Source of the DNA: Pandoraea sp.
GTDB lineage: Bacteria; Pseudomonadota; Gammaproteobacteria; Burkholderiales; Burkholderiaceae
Assembly (NCBI RefSeq): GCF_004297875.1
Contig: NZ_SCSK01000044.1
Span: 1-64,000, forward strand
DNA length: 64,000 nucleotides
Direction of reading: 5' to 3'
This document shows, in pieces, positions 30,290 through 39,212 of the stretch; the first letter of the stretch is position 1; each line of letters starts with the position of its first letter. The position numbers were made by a program, and so were the translations under genes. A model generated the notes under the pieces. It worked only from the letters and a program-made list of their open reading frames with translations. It made no database searches and was not told where the DNA came from.

Positions 30290-31564
30290 ATGAACACACT
30301 GAATACCGTCATCGGTTGCATGTCCGACTACGACCCCGAGGCCCTCGCTGTCGAACAGGCTCGGCACATCATTCGCGAGTGCGTCGTCCCGGTCAATGGC
30401 GTGCAGTATGTTGCCGTACGCACCGCGCTCGACCGCGTCCTGGCCAACGACCTTATCTCCCCGATCAATGTCCCCGCCAATGACAACTCGGCCATGGATG
30501 GCTATGCCTTCGACAGCTCAGCCCTCGGTGGCGGCTCGCCGCGGCTTGAGGTCGTTGGAACCGCGCTGGCCGGGCGCCCGTACATCGGGACGGTGACGGC
30601 CGGCCAATGCGTGCGCATCATGACCGGTGCGTTGATGCCGTCCGGCTGCGATACGGTGATTCCCCAGGAATTGGTTGATGCGGACGATACTTACGTGCGT
30701 TTCGCCCCCGATGCCGTGCGCGCGGGCCAGCATCGTCGCCGCGCCGGCGAGGACCTGGCCGCCGGCAAGCCGGCGCTGCGCGCCGGCAAATGGCTGCGCC
30801 CCGCCGACCTGGGCTTGATCGCATCGCTGGGGATCGTCGAAGTCCCGGTATTTCGCCGTGTGCGAGTCGCATTTTTCTCCACCGGCGACGAACTGCGTTC
30901 GGCGGGTCAGATGCTCGACCCGGGCTGCGTCTATGACAGCAACCGCTATACCCTGTTCGGCATGCTGCATCGCCTCGGCGCCGACGTCCTCGATCTGGGC
31001 GTCGTGCGGGACGACCCCGTCGCGCTGGAGGCCGCCTTTCGTCATGCCTGCGAAAATGCCGATATCGTCATCACCTCAGGCGGTGTCTCGGTGGGCGACG
31101 CCGATTTCACCAAACCGATGATGGCCCGCCTCGGCGAAGTCGCCTTCTGGAAAGTCGCGATGCGCCCCGGCCGGCCGCTGGCGTTTGGCCGCCTTGCCAG
31201 TGCCGGACACGACGCACTGCTGTTCGGCCTGCCCGGCAATCCGGTGGCCGTCATGGCGACGTTCTATCTTTTCGTCAGGGACGCGCTGCTCGCGACGATG
31301 GGCGCCAATTCCCAGGCCCTTCCGCTGATGCGGGCACGCAGCGCGGGGGCCATCGCCAAGCGTCCGGGTCGGACTGAATTCCTGCGCGGCATTGTCAGCT
31401 CCGGCTCGGCCGGCCCGGTCGAAGTGTCGGTCACCGGCGCGCAAGGCTCGGGCATGCTGCATTCGATGAGCGAGGCCAATTGCTTCGTCGTGCTGCCTCA
31501 CGCCCAAGGCAACGTTGCCGCCGGCGACGAAGTCGATATTCTGCTTTTCGAGGGACTGATCTGA
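30290..31564 (+). CDS. moeA: Molybdopterin molybdenumtransferase MoeA
   Basis: Inserts molybdate into adenylylated molybdopterin. The 424-residue protein has NSAMDGYAF near the start, SGGVSVGDADF in the MoCF domain and GLPGNPVAVM toward the end, all family hallmarks. The start at 30290 has only a weak ribosome binding site; ATG at 30320 (MSDYDPEAL) is a plausible alternative and would remove ten residues. Confidence 0.94.
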   Translation: MNTLNTVIGCMSDYDPEALAVEQARHIIRECVVPVNGVQYVAVRTALDRVLANDLISPINVPANDNSAMDGYAFDSSALGGGSPRLEVVGTALAGRPYIGTVTAGQCVRIMTGALMPSGCDTVIPQELVDADDTYVRFAPDAVRAGQHRRRAGEDLAAGKPALRAGKWLRPADLGLIASLGIVEVPVFRRVRVAFFSTGDELRSAGQMLDPGCVYDSNRYTLFGMLHRLGADVLDLGVVRDDPVALEAAFRHACENADIVITSGGVSVGDADFTKPMMARLGEVAFWKVAMRPGRPLAFGRLASAGHDALLFGLPGNPVAVMATFYLFVRDALLATMGANSQALPLMRARSAGAIAKRPGRTEFLRGIVSSGSAGPVEVSVTGAQGSGMLHSMSEANCFVVLPHAQGNVAAGDEVDILLFEGLI

Positions 31565-31598
31565 CCAAACGCTACAACGCCAAATCGAAAAACAACCC

Positions 31599-31877
31599 AT
31601 GAAAAAACAAATCTCCTATATCGCGCCCGTACAGACGTCGAAAGCGCTTGTGCTGATCTACCTCACCTTCAGCGTTCCAATCGTTCTTATTGCCTTGTTG
31701 GCCGCCTTCATACGCTACGGGGAACTGCCCGGATTCGCCGTCTTCTCGGCCCTGTTGCTCAACGCGGTCATCGGTTTCGCCCTGCTCTGGATCGCTTGCC
31801 ACGCCTACAATTGGGTGGCCGCACGGTTCGGGGGCATCGAAATCGTCCTGACCGATATCGCCGAAGAAAGCCGATGA
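31599..31877 (+). CDS. Small two-helix membrane protein, unknown function
   Basis: A 92-residue protein with two clear membrane helices (about 15-40 and 47-70) joined by a short polar turn, then a C-terminal beta-like stretch FGGIEIVLTDIAEE. I do not recognise a named family with confidence; DUF3566-type proteins have a similar layout. It starts 34 bases after moeA and overlaps the GNAT gene by 4 bases (ATGA), so moeA, this gene and the acetyltransferase may form one unit. AT-richer start codons and a polybasic N-terminus are normal for a membrane protein. Confidence 0.75.
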   Translation: MKKQISYIAPVQTSKALVLIYLTFSVPIVLIALLAAFIRYGELPGFAVFSALLLNAVIGFALLWIACHAYNWVAARFGGIEIVLTDIAEESR

Positions 31878-32377
31878 TGGCCCACTTGCGACCGGCTCGA
31901 CCCGGCGACGTCGCGGCGATTCATTCGCTGGTGCGCGAGCTGGCAGCCTATGAGCGACTGACCGACATGCTCGTGGCGACCGAAGATGATCTGCGCGATG
32001 CGTTATTCGGGCCGCAGCCGGTCATTGAATGCCTGCTGGCGGAAATCAGTGAGGAAGTGGTCGGCTACGCGCTCTTTTTCCATAACTACTCGACCTTCCT
32101 GGGCCGGCGCGGCCTGTACCTCGAGGACGTCTACGTCAAACCGTCGGCACGCGGCCATGGCCTCGGACAGGCCCTGCTGCACGCACTGGCGCGCCTTGCC
32201 GTGCAACGCAACTGCGGCCGCTTCGAGTGGACGGTGCTCGACTGGAATCGGCCGGCGATCGATTTTTACGAAGCCCAGGGCGCCGACGTATTGCCCGAGT
32301 GGCGCGTGGTACGTATGACCGGCGAAGCGCTGCAACGCTTTGCAGCGTCCGTTCCCAAGCATCAACTGCTCGGATAG
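31874..32377 (+). CDS. GNAT-family N-acetyltransferase
   Basis: A 167-residue acetyl-CoA-dependent acetyltransferase. The acetyl-CoA loop is SARGHGLGQALL, preceded by the LYLEDVYVKP strand typical of diamine (spermidine/spermine-like) and thialysine acetyltransferases, and followed by FEWTVLDWNRPAIDFYEAQGA. A small amine or amino acid substrate is likely but not shown. ATG at 31874 overlaps the upstream membrane-protein stop; a second ATG follows immediately. It converges on rmuC with an 18-base gap. Confidence 0.88.
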   Translation: MMAHLRPARPGDVAAIHSLVRELAAYERLTDMLVATEDDLRDALFGPQPVIECLLAEISEEVVGYALFFHNYSTFLGRRGLYLEDVYVKPSARGHGLGQALLHALARLAVQRNCGRFEWTVLDWNRPAIDFYEAQGADVLPEWRVVRMTGEALQRFAASVPKHQLLG

Positions 32378-32395
32378 CGCCTTTGGCAGACGTCG

Positions 32396-33838
32396 TCAAT
32401 CTTCTTCGATCGTCACGTCGCCGCCCAACAGGGCAATCGCCTCGTCACCGGACAGCGCCTCGACGGTCTTGAGTTTGCGCGCCATCTGGCGGGTTCGCAC
32501 CTCGGCCTGATCGATCGAACGGGTGACGGTCTCCAGTTGAGATTTGGTTCGCGCCAGTACATCGCCAAACTTGCCAAACTCGGTCTTGACGGCGCCCAGC
32601 ACTTGCCAGACCTCGCTCGAGCGTCGCTCGATCGCAAGCGTGCGAAATCCCATTTGCAGGCTGTTGAGCAGCGCCGTGAGCGTGGTCGGTCCGGCCACGC
32701 TCACGCGGAAATCACGCTGCAGCGCATCGCTCAATCCGGGACGCCGAAGCACCTCGGCGTACAAGCCTTCGGTGGGCAGAAACAGCAGGGCGAAGTCGGT
32801 CGTGTGCGGCGGCGAGAGATATTTCTCTGAAATCGTGCGCGCCTCCTGGCGAATCCGATTCTCGAGCGCCTTGGCGGCTTCCTCGACCGCACCGGGATCG
32901 GCACGCTCCTGCGCATCGATCAGCCGCTCGTAGTCTTCACGCGGAAATTTCGCGTCGATCGGCAGCCATACCGGCTCGCCCGTATCCCCGTCCCGCCCCG
33001 GCAGCGCGATCGCGAATTCGACGCGATCGCTGCTCCTGGGCACCGTTGCGACGTTCTTTTGGTACTGGTCGGCCGTCAGCAGTTGTTCGAGCAGTGCCTC
33101 GAGCTGCACTTCGCCCCAGGTGCCGCGGGTCTTGACGTTGGTCAGCACCCGCTTGAGATCGCCCACGCCGGCGGCCAGCGTTTGCATTTCGCCCAGGCCG
33201 CGGTGCACCTGCTCGAGACGGTCCGACACGAGCTTGAACGACTCGCCCAGGCGCTGCTCCAGGGTGGCGTGCAGCTTCTCGTCGACGGTGCGGCGCATCT
33301 CCTCGAGCTTGGCGGCATTCTGGGTCTCGATATCCTTGAGCTTCTGCTCCAGCGTGGCCCGAATCTCAACCAGCCGCCGTTCGTTGCTCTCGGTCAGTTG
33401 CGTCAGTTGTTGTTGCTGCGCCTCGCCGAAGCGCCGCAATGCCGCGCCCTGCTCCTCGCGCATCTGCTGGCCTTGCTGCATCAGGCTTTGCCGTACCGCT
33501 TCGAGTTGCGCGGCATTGCTCTCGGTGAGCTTGGCGAGCTGCTGGGCAAATCCGTCGATCTGATTGTTCTGCACGGTGGCCACGCTCGTCATCTGCGCGG
33601 CCAGGGCCTGCTGGAATTGCGACAACTGGGCGCCCTGCTCGGTACGCCCGGCGCGCGCCGCGTCGCTCAGCTCCTGGCGCAGCGCCCGTTCGCTTCGCTC
33701 GCCGGCGCGCAACAGATCCTCGTGCATCGCGCGCAAGCCCTCCGCCCCGTTTCCGCGTCGTGCCACCAGCATCCCCAGCAACGCCAGACCAAGCAGGATC
33801 GCCACCAGCAGTATCGTAGTCACCATCGAATTAGCCAT
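32396..33838 (-). CDS. rmuC: DNA recombination protein RmuC
   Basis: RmuC limits inversions and rearrangements at short repeats in E. coli; a nuclease-fold domain is proposed. The 480-residue protein has an N-terminal membrane helix (about 6-25), a long Gln/Glu-rich coiled coil (about 40-210), then the RmuC domain with GTWGEVQLEALLEQLLTADQY and WLPIDAKFPREDYERL. It lies 7 bases after the hydroxyacid dehydrogenase gene, so nhaD-dehydrogenase-rmuC probably form an operon. Confidence 0.92.
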   Translation of the reverse strand: MANSMVTTILLVAILLGLALLGMLVARRGNGAEGLRAMHEDLLRAGERSERALRQELSDAARAGRTEQGAQLSQFQQALAAQMTSVATVQNNQIDGFAQQLAKLTESNAAQLEAVRQSLMQQGQQMREEQGAALRRFGEAQQQQLTQLTESNERRLVEIRATLEQKLKDIETQNAAKLEEMRRTVDEKLHATLEQRLGESFKLVSDRLEQVHRGLGEMQTLAAGVGDLKRVLTNVKTRGTWGEVQLEALLEQLLTADQYQKNVATVPRSSDRVEFAIALPGRDGDTGEPVWLPIDAKFPREDYERLIDAQERADPGAVEEAAKALENRIRQEARTISEKYLSPPHTTDFALLFLPTEGLYAEVLRRPGLSDALQRDFRVSVAGPTTLTALLNSLQMGFRTLAIERRSSEVWQVLGAVKTEFGKFGDVLARTKSQLETVTRSIDQAEVRTRQMARKLKTVEALSGDEAIALLGGDVTIEED

Positions 33839-33845
33839 AACGGAA

Positions 33846-34835
33846 TTATTTCTGTTTGACTTGCGGGTTCAAGAGGCACGGCGGCTTGCCGGCATCCGGT
33901 CCAAAACCCAGCGCCGCGATTAGGTTGTCGGCCGCCAGGTCGGCCATGGCACGCCGCGTCGCTTCGCTGGCGCTGGCGATGTGCGGCGTGAGCACGACGT
34001 TGGGCACCTCCAGCAATGCCGGATGCACGGCCGGCTCTCCTTCGAATACATCGAGACCGGCCGCCGCGATGCGCTTGTCGCGCAACGCACGCGCCAGCGC
34101 CGCGTCGTCGACGATCCCGCCGCGCGCCAGATTCACGAGCGTGGCGGTCGGCTTCATCATGGCCAGTTCGGCCTCGCCGATAGTGTGGTGACTGGCCGCC
34201 GTATAGGGCAAGACGAGAATCACGTGATCAGCCTGGCGCAACAGCTCTTCCTTGCCGACGTAGCGAGCCTTGCACGCCTGCTCGATGCTCTCCGGCACCC
34301 TCGAGCGGTTGTGGTAGAGCACCTGCATGTCGAAACCCGAAGCGCGCCGGGCCAACGCCTGCCCGATGCGTCCCATGCCGATGATGCCCAGTGTGGCGCC
34401 GTGAATATCGGCCCCCAGAAACATATCGTAGGCCCACTTCCGCCAGTGCCCCGCGCGCAGCCAGCGCTCGCTCTCGGTGATGCGGCGCGCGGTCGCCATC
34501 AGCAGTGCCCAGCCGAAATCCGCAGTGGTCTCGTTGAGTACATCGGGTGTGTTCGTAGCCATCACGCCCGCAGTGCTCATCGCCGGAATATCGAAATTGT
34601 TGTACCCCACCGCCATGTTGCAGGCAGCCCGCAGGTTGGGGGCGCCGGCCAATACCTCGGCATCGATACGCTCGCTGGCGGTGGTCATGACACCCTGCTT
34701 GTCGTGCAGGCGCGCGACGAGCTCCGCCGGACTCCAGATCTCGTCACGCGGATTGCTCTCGACCTCGAAATACTGCGCAAGCCGCTCCACCACCTCGGGG
34801 AACACCGCTCGCGCGACCAACACTTTAGGTTTCAC
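33846..34835 (-). CDS. D-isomer 2-hydroxyacid dehydrogenase (glyoxylate/hydroxypyruvate reductase-like)
   Basis: NAD(P)-dependent reductase of the GhrB/glyoxylate reductase group. The cofactor loop is IGMGRIGQALARRA, the catalytic Arg is in NLARGGIVDD, Glu in LDVFEGEP and His in LTPHIASAS. The start is GTG at 34835: GGAG lies 6 bases upstream and the codon begins one base after the nhaD stop (TGATGTG). A TTG at 34847 is unlikely because it would leave this good site inside the gene. Product length 329 residues. Confidence 0.9.
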   Translation of the reverse strand: MKPKVLVARAVFPEVVERLAQYFEVESNPRDEIWSPAELVARLHDKQGVMTTASERIDAEVLAGAPNLRAACNMAVGYNNFDIPAMSTAGVMATNTPDVLNETTADFGWALLMATARRITESERWLRAGHWRKWAYDMFLGADIHGATLGIIGMGRIGQALARRASGFDMQVLYHNRSRVPESIEQACKARYVGKEELLRQADHVILVLPYTAASHHTIGEAELAMMKPTATLVNLARGGIVDDAALARALRDKRIAAAGLDVFEGEPAVHPALLEVPNVVLTPHIASASEATRRAMADLAADNLIAALGFGPDAGKPPCLLNPQVKQK

Positions 34836-34836
34836 A

Positions 34837-36255
34837 TCAGGCTCCAAAGAACAGGAAGCTGGTCACGATGAACAACGGCATCAAAATCGCTACGGACCAC
34901 AGCATATAGCCGAAAAACGTCGGCATCCTGACGCCACGCTGCTCGGCGATCGCCTTGACCATGAAATTCGGGGCGTTCCCGATATAGGTGTTCGCGCCCA
35001 TGAAAACCGCGCCTGCCGAGATTGCCGCGAGCGTCATGACCTCGCCCATCAGCACGTGCGCATCGCCGCCGGCGGTGTTGAAAAACACCAGATAGGTCGG
35101 CGCGTTATCGAGAAACGACGACAACAGGCCGGTGGCCCAGAAATACATCAGATTGTCCGGCTGCCCCTGCGCGTCGCTTACCAGACGCACCACGGCGCCG
35201 AATGCGCCGTGTTCGCCGGCCCGCAATATCGCGATGACCGGAATGATCGTCAGGAAGATGCCGGCAAACAGTTTGGCGACCTCCTTGATCGGCTCCCAAT
35301 TGAAATCGTTGCCGGCGCGCGCACTGCGCGGCGTGATCGCCAGCGACACCAGCATCACCCCGATCAGCCCCAGGTCGCGCACGACATTTTGCAGGGCGGC
35401 CGGCGTGCCGAACACATCGAACTCGACGCCCGGGCGCCACACGCCGCTGAGCAGTACCAGCGCAACGACCGCCGCCAGCAGCAGGAAATTGACCTTGCCT
35501 TCGAGCCAGACGCGCCCGCTATCCGGCGTCGGGTCGAGCACCGGCGGGCGCTCCTCTTCCTTGGTGTGATAAAAATAGCTGTCGAGCAAAAAGAAGGTCA
35601 CCAGGAGCACGCAGCAGATAAACAGTGTTTCCGGCCACAGATGAATCGCAGTCCAGAAGAAGTCCACGCCCTGGAGGAATCCGAGAAATAGCGGCGGATC
35701 ACCCAGCGGTGTGAGCGACCCGCCGGCATTGGCGACCAAAAAAATGAAGAACACCACGACATGCACGACATGCTTGCGGTTGTCGTTGGCCCGCAGCAAC
35801 GGACGGATCAGCAGCATTGCCGCGCCGGTGGTTCCCATGATGCTGGCCAGTACGGTGCCCAGTGCCAGCAGCCCTGTGTTCAGGCGCGGCGTGCCGTGCA
35901 GATTGCCGCGCACGCAGATTCCACCGGCCACGGTAAACAGCGACGCCAGCAGCACAATGAACGGAATATATTCGGCAACCAGCGCGTGCACCAGGCCATG
36001 CCATGCGGCGCCAACACCGTGAACCGCGGCGAACGGCAGCAAAAACGCCAGCGCCCAAACCGCCGAGATCTTGCCGAAATGGTGATGCCAGAATGCCGGA
36101 GCGAGCAGCGGAAACAGGGCAATCGACAGCAGGATGCCCGCAAAGGGAATGCCCCACCAGGCGGAAAGCGCCGCCGCATCGAAATCGGCAGCACGAGCGA
36201 CCACCGGAAGAAATAAGAAAAGTCCGAAAAATGCTCGCAGCGCGATCTTATTCAT
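34837..36255 (-). CDS. NhaD-like sodium:proton antiporter (CitMHS/ion-transporter superfamily)
   Basis: A 472-residue integral membrane protein with a cleavable-looking N-terminal segment (VVARA) and about 11-12 helices. Conserved stretches are LASIMGTTGAAMLLIRPLL, NAGGSLTPLGDPPLFLG and FLDNAPTYLVFFN, typical of the NhaD and arsenite/citrate (IT) superfamily. The exact ion is inferred. It is the first gene of a likely operon with the hydroxyacid dehydrogenase and rmuC. Confidence 0.8.
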   Translation of the reverse strand: MNKIALRAFFGLFLFLPVVARAADFDAAALSAWWGIPFAGILLSIALFPLLAPAFWHHHFGKISAVWALAFLLPFAAVHGVGAAWHGLVHALVAEYIPFIVLLASLFTVAGGICVRGNLHGTPRLNTGLLALGTVLASIMGTTGAAMLLIRPLLRANDNRKHVVHVVVFFIFLVANAGGSLTPLGDPPLFLGFLQGVDFFWTAIHLWPETLFICCVLLVTFFLLDSYFYHTKEEERPPVLDPTPDSGRVWLEGKVNFLLLAAVVALVLLSGVWRPGVEFDVFGTPAALQNVVRDLGLIGVMLVSLAITPRSARAGNDFNWEPIKEVAKLFAGIFLTIIPVIAILRAGEHGAFGAVVRLVSDAQGQPDNLMYFWATGLLSSFLDNAPTYLVFFNTAGGDAHVLMGEVMTLAAISAGAVFMGANTYIGNAPNFMVKAIAEQRGVRMPTFFGYMLWSVAILMPLFIVTSFLFFGA

Positions 36256-36359
36256 GCAGTCCCTGTATCGGTTTTTGTGACGACGGGGCTATTCGATCCG
36301 CGCGGCCAGGCAAAGTGCCCGCCCTCCGCGCAAATCAGACGTCACTCAGCACTCAGCAC

Positions 36360-37022
36360 TCAGGCGTCATTGACCAGCAACACGTGCACCCGATAAGGAC
36401 CATGCGCGCCCAGAATGATCGTCTGCTCGATATCGCCCGTGCGCGACGGTCCGGCAATGATATTGAGCGCTCTGGGCAATTGCCCAAGTTCGCGGCGCAC
36501 CAGGTTGAAGGCATCCTCGTGCGCGTCGACGATGCGCGATACGGGCACGATGGCGATATGCGTTTCGGGCAGCAACCCCGCCGAGGCGAACGTATCGGGG
36601 CCGGAAGCCAGCACCAGTGCGCCGGTCTCGGCGACTGCGCAAAAGCAGCCCGTGATGCCGACCAGATCGGCGTCGCGCGGCGGGCGAAATTCGACCTGGC
36701 AGCCGGCGGCCTGCCACGACAGATCGCGCAGCGTATTCCACGCAATCGCCTGCGCCGGCAAATTCAGTTCGCGCAAATAGGCGACCACGGCCGACGGTAC
36801 TTCCGCCATGGCGCCCAGTGCTTGTACCGTGGTCGACAGCGCCTGCGCCTGCTCGACGAAGCGACCCACGCGCTCGACCGGCAGCGCGGGGCGCGGGCCT
36901 TCCGGGTGGCGCTGCAGATAATCCTCGGCCGCGTCTCTTTCGGCCTGGGTCACCTCGGCGGGGCGCTGCTGAGCGCTGCGAATGCGGGCAAGAATGCGTT
37001 GGCGAGCAGCCGAAGTGTCCAT
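36360..37022 (-). CDS. lutC: LutC/YkgG family protein (DUF162)
   Basis: A 220-residue protein of the LutC family, a part of the LutABC iron-sulfur L-lactate oxidase. The family core GITGCFCAVAETGALVLASG and the end LNIIAGPSRTGDIEQTIILGAHGP are clear. The N-terminal 20 residues (ARQRILARIRSAQ) are also typical. No lutA or lutB is next to it in this window; its neighbours are pncB and the antiporter. It may act with proteins coded elsewhere. Confidence 0.88.
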   Translation of the reverse strand: MDTSAARQRILARIRSAQQRPAEVTQAERDAAEDYLQRHPEGPRPALPVERVGRFVEQAQALSTTVQALGAMAEVPSAVVAYLRELNLPAQAIAWNTLRDLSWQAAGCQVEFRPPRDADLVGITGCFCAVAETGALVLASGPDTFASAGLLPETHIAIVPVSRIVDAHEDAFNLVRRELGQLPRALNIIAGPSRTGDIEQTIILGAHGPYRVHVLLVNDA

Positions 37023-37098
37023 ATGTCCTTCCTGAAGTATCGCGGGCTTGAGACCCGATTATAGCGGCCCGCGGGCCCCGGCAAATCGCGGGCCAGCG

Positions 37099-38286
37099 TC
37101 ATTGCGCCGGTGCCGGCGCAATCTCGAAGACTTGCCGCAGGTAGGCCAGGTAAGCCTCGTCCTCGCACATGTTCTTGCCCGGCGAGTCGGTCAGCTTGGC
37201 CACCGGCTGCCCATTGCAGCGAACCATCTTGATGACGATCTGCAGGGGCTGATAGCCAAGATCGTTGGTCAAATTCGTGCCGACTCCGAACGCCAGCCGG
37301 CAACGGTCACGAAAGCGTTCGTAGAGCTGGATCACCTTGGGAATGTCGAGACCGTCGCTGAAAATCATGGTCTTGGTGCGCGCATCCACGCGGTTGTCCT
37401 GATAATGCTGGAGCAGCCGCTCGCCCCATTCGAACGGATCGCCCGAGTCATGCCGCGCGCCGTCGAACAGCTTGCAGAAATACATATCGAAGTCGCGCAA
37501 AAACGCTTTCATGCCGTACACGTCGGACAGCGCAATCCCCAGGTCGCCCCGGTATTCCTTGGCCCACATCTCGAAGCCGAAGATCTGCGAGTCTCGCAAG
37601 CGCGGGCCCAGCGCCTGGCAGGCCTGCAGATACTCGTGCGCCATCGTGCCCAACGGCGTCAATCCGTGCTTGAGCGCGTAATACACGTTGCTGGTGCCGG
37701 CGAACTGCTCGCCAAGCTGGCGCTTGAGGGTGAGGATGACCTCCTCGTGCCACTCGCGCGAAAAGCGCCGCCGCGTGCCGTAATCGGCGATCTTGCAATC
37801 CTCGAAACCCTGCCGCCCCGACAGCAGTCCGATTTTTTCGCGCAGCCGCTCGCGCCCCTCGTCATAGGCCGGTTGCCGCTGGGTATTGCGGAAATACACT
37901 TCGTTGACGATCGCCAGCACCGGGATCTCGAACAGAATCGTATACAGCCAGGGGCCGCGAAAGACGATCTCGATCTCGCCGTTGCCCTTGGACGACGGCA
38001 TTATCTGGACGTACTTTTCGTTGAGATGAAACAGATCGAGGAAATCGATGAAATCGCTTTTTATAAAGCGCATCTGGCGCAGGTATTCCAGTTCCGAATC
38101 GCTAAAGCGCAATCCGCATAGCTGCCTGATTTCGTCGCGAATTTCGTCGATGTAGGGCACCAGGTCGACGCCCTCCGTGCGGCATTTGAAGCGATACTCC
38201 ACCTGGGCCGCAGGGAAGTGATGCAGCACCACCTGCATCATGGTGAACTTGTACAGATCGGTGTCCAACAGCGAAGTGATAATCAT
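37099..38286 (-). CDS. pncB: Nicotinate phosphoribosyltransferase PncB
   Basis: Converts nicotinate and PRPP to nicotinate mononucleotide in NAD salvage. The 395-residue protein has the N-terminal [20 protein letters not shown], central [15 protein letters not shown] with the phosphorylated-His region, and [19 protein letters not shown] near the end. The size matches E. coli PncB. It is followed by lutC after about 75 bases and diverges from fdxA. Confidence 0.95.
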   Translation of the reverse strand: MIITSLLDTDLYKFTMMQVVLHHFPAAQVEYRFKCRTEGVDLVPYIDEIRDEIRQLCGLRFSDSELEYLRQMRFIKSDFIDFLDLFHLNEKYVQIMPSSKGNGEIEIVFRGPWLYTILFEIPVLAIVNEVYFRNTQRQPAYDEGRERLREKIGLLSGRQGFEDCKIADYGTRRRFSREWHEEVILTLKRQLGEQFAGTSNVYYALKHGLTPLGTMAHEYLQACQALGPRLRDSQIFGFEMWAKEYRGDLGIALSDVYGMKAFLRDFDMYFCKLFDGARHDSGDPFEWGERLLQHYQDNRVDARTKTMIFSDGLDIPKVIQLYERFRDRCRLAFGVGTNLTNDLGYQPLQIVIKMVRCNGQPVAKLTDSPGKNMCEDEAYLAYLRQVFEIAPAPAQ

Positions 38287-38444
38287 GGCGCCCCGTCGTG
38301 CCTGCTCTGGATGTTGTCGCTAAATAAATCGGCCCGGCCCCGCATCGCCGGGCGGCGAATCCATTCGCCGCACCACCTGCCGGACCCGCTCGGCAGACCC
38401 GCCGCGCGGTCTCCCGGCCGATGGTACCGCAAACCACACGAGTG

Positions 38445-38473
38445 TTCATCGCCCCGAACGGCTGCGCTACAAT
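38445..38473 (+). promoter_or_regulatory. Candidate fdxA promoter
   Basis: TTCATC (38445-38450), a 17-base spacer and TACAAT (38468-38473) form a moderate sigma-70 promoter about 50 bases before the fdxA start. The -35 match is weak, so confidence is limited. Confidence 0.4.
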
Positions 38474-38522
38474 ATTGGCTTTACGCGGCCATCCGCAGCC
38501 GCTCGAGCTCCCAGGAATTACG

Positions 38523-38846
38523 ATGACCCACGTTGTCACAGAAAACTGCATCAAGTGCCGCTACACCGACTGCGTTGACGTCTGCCCGGTCGACTGCTTC
38601 CGCGAAGGCCCCAATTTCCTCGCCATCGACCCCGACGAGTGCATCGATTGCGCCGTATGCGTGGCGGAATGCCCGGTCAACGCGATCTACGCCGAAGAAG
38701 ACGTGCCGGGCGATCAGCAGGAGTTCGTCGGCCTGAACGCCGAACTGGCAAAGGCCTGGCCCAGCATCACCAAGACCAAGGCGCCGCTGCCCGACGCAGA
38801 CGATTGGAAAGACGTCACCGACAAGCTCAAACTGCTCGAGCGCTGA
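38523..38846 (+). CDS. fdxA: 7Fe ferredoxin FdxA
   Basis: A 107-residue electron carrier with one [3Fe-4S] and one [4Fe-4S] cluster. The cysteines are 9, 12, 17, 21 and 25 ([17 protein letters not shown]) and 40, 43, 46 and 50 ([12 protein letters not shown]). The C-terminal extension of about 50 residues is normal for the proteobacterial FdxA type. ATG at 38523 follows an AGGAA ribosome binding site. The frame is open further upstream but is not FdxA-like there. Confidence 0.95.
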   Translation: MTHVVTENCIKCRYTDCVDVCPVDCFREGPNFLAIDPDECIDCAVCVAECPVNAIYAEEDVPGDQQEFVGLNAELAKAWPSITKTKAPLPDADDWKDVTDKLKLLER

Positions 38847-38872
38847 TCCGCTCAGATTGAGCCGACGAGTTG

Positions 38873-38902
38873 TTGACACGGCATCAACAAGGCCACTATA
38901 AT
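38873..38902 (+). promoter_or_regulatory. Promoter of tRNA-Asn
   Basis: A perfect TTGACA (38873-38878) and a perfect TATAAT (38897-38902) are separated by 18 bases. The tRNA begins 15 bases later, so transcription starts a few bases before the mature 5' end. Confidence 0.9.
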
Positions 38903-38917
38903 CGCTTTCTCTTTTGA

Positions 38918-38993
38918 TCCCCGATAGCTCAGTCGGTAGAGCGACGGACTGTTAATCCGCAGGTCCCTGGTTCGAGCCCAGGTCGGGGAGCCA
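38918..38993 (+). tRNA. tRNA-Asn (anticodon GTT)
   Basis: A 76-base cloverleaf with encoded CCA. The acceptor stem pairs TCCCCGA (38918-38924) with TCGGGGA (38983-38989), followed by the discriminator G and CCA (38991-38993). The anticodon GTT is at 38951-38953 in the loop CTGTTAA, and the T-loop GGTTCGAGCCC is intact. A consensus promoter precedes it and a terminator follows, so it is transcribed alone. Confidence 0.97.
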
Positions 38994-39002
38994 AACAAAT
39001 TC

Positions 39003-39039
39003 AAGCAAAAAGCCCACTTCTCAGTGGGCTTTTTGCTTT
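39003..39039 (+). terminator. Intrinsic terminator of tRNA-Asn
   Basis: A perfect 15-base stem (39003-39017 with 39024-39038) around the loop TTCTCA. The core is GCCCAC/GTGGGC followed by five T. Ten bases separate it from the tRNA 3' end. Confidence 0.92.
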
Positions 39040-39212
39040 GATGGCCATTCGCCGCGGGCCGCGAGCTTCGGGCCGCACATCCGACTGCGCATTTTGATAG
39101 CGCGTTTGCCTTTCCCTGCCAATTTTCTCGCCACGGCGCAAGTGCCGCGCCCGGGCGCGAGGCCTTCTCATGCCCTCTCACGCCACGGCCGCCCTTGCCG
39201 GCAACGGCGACG

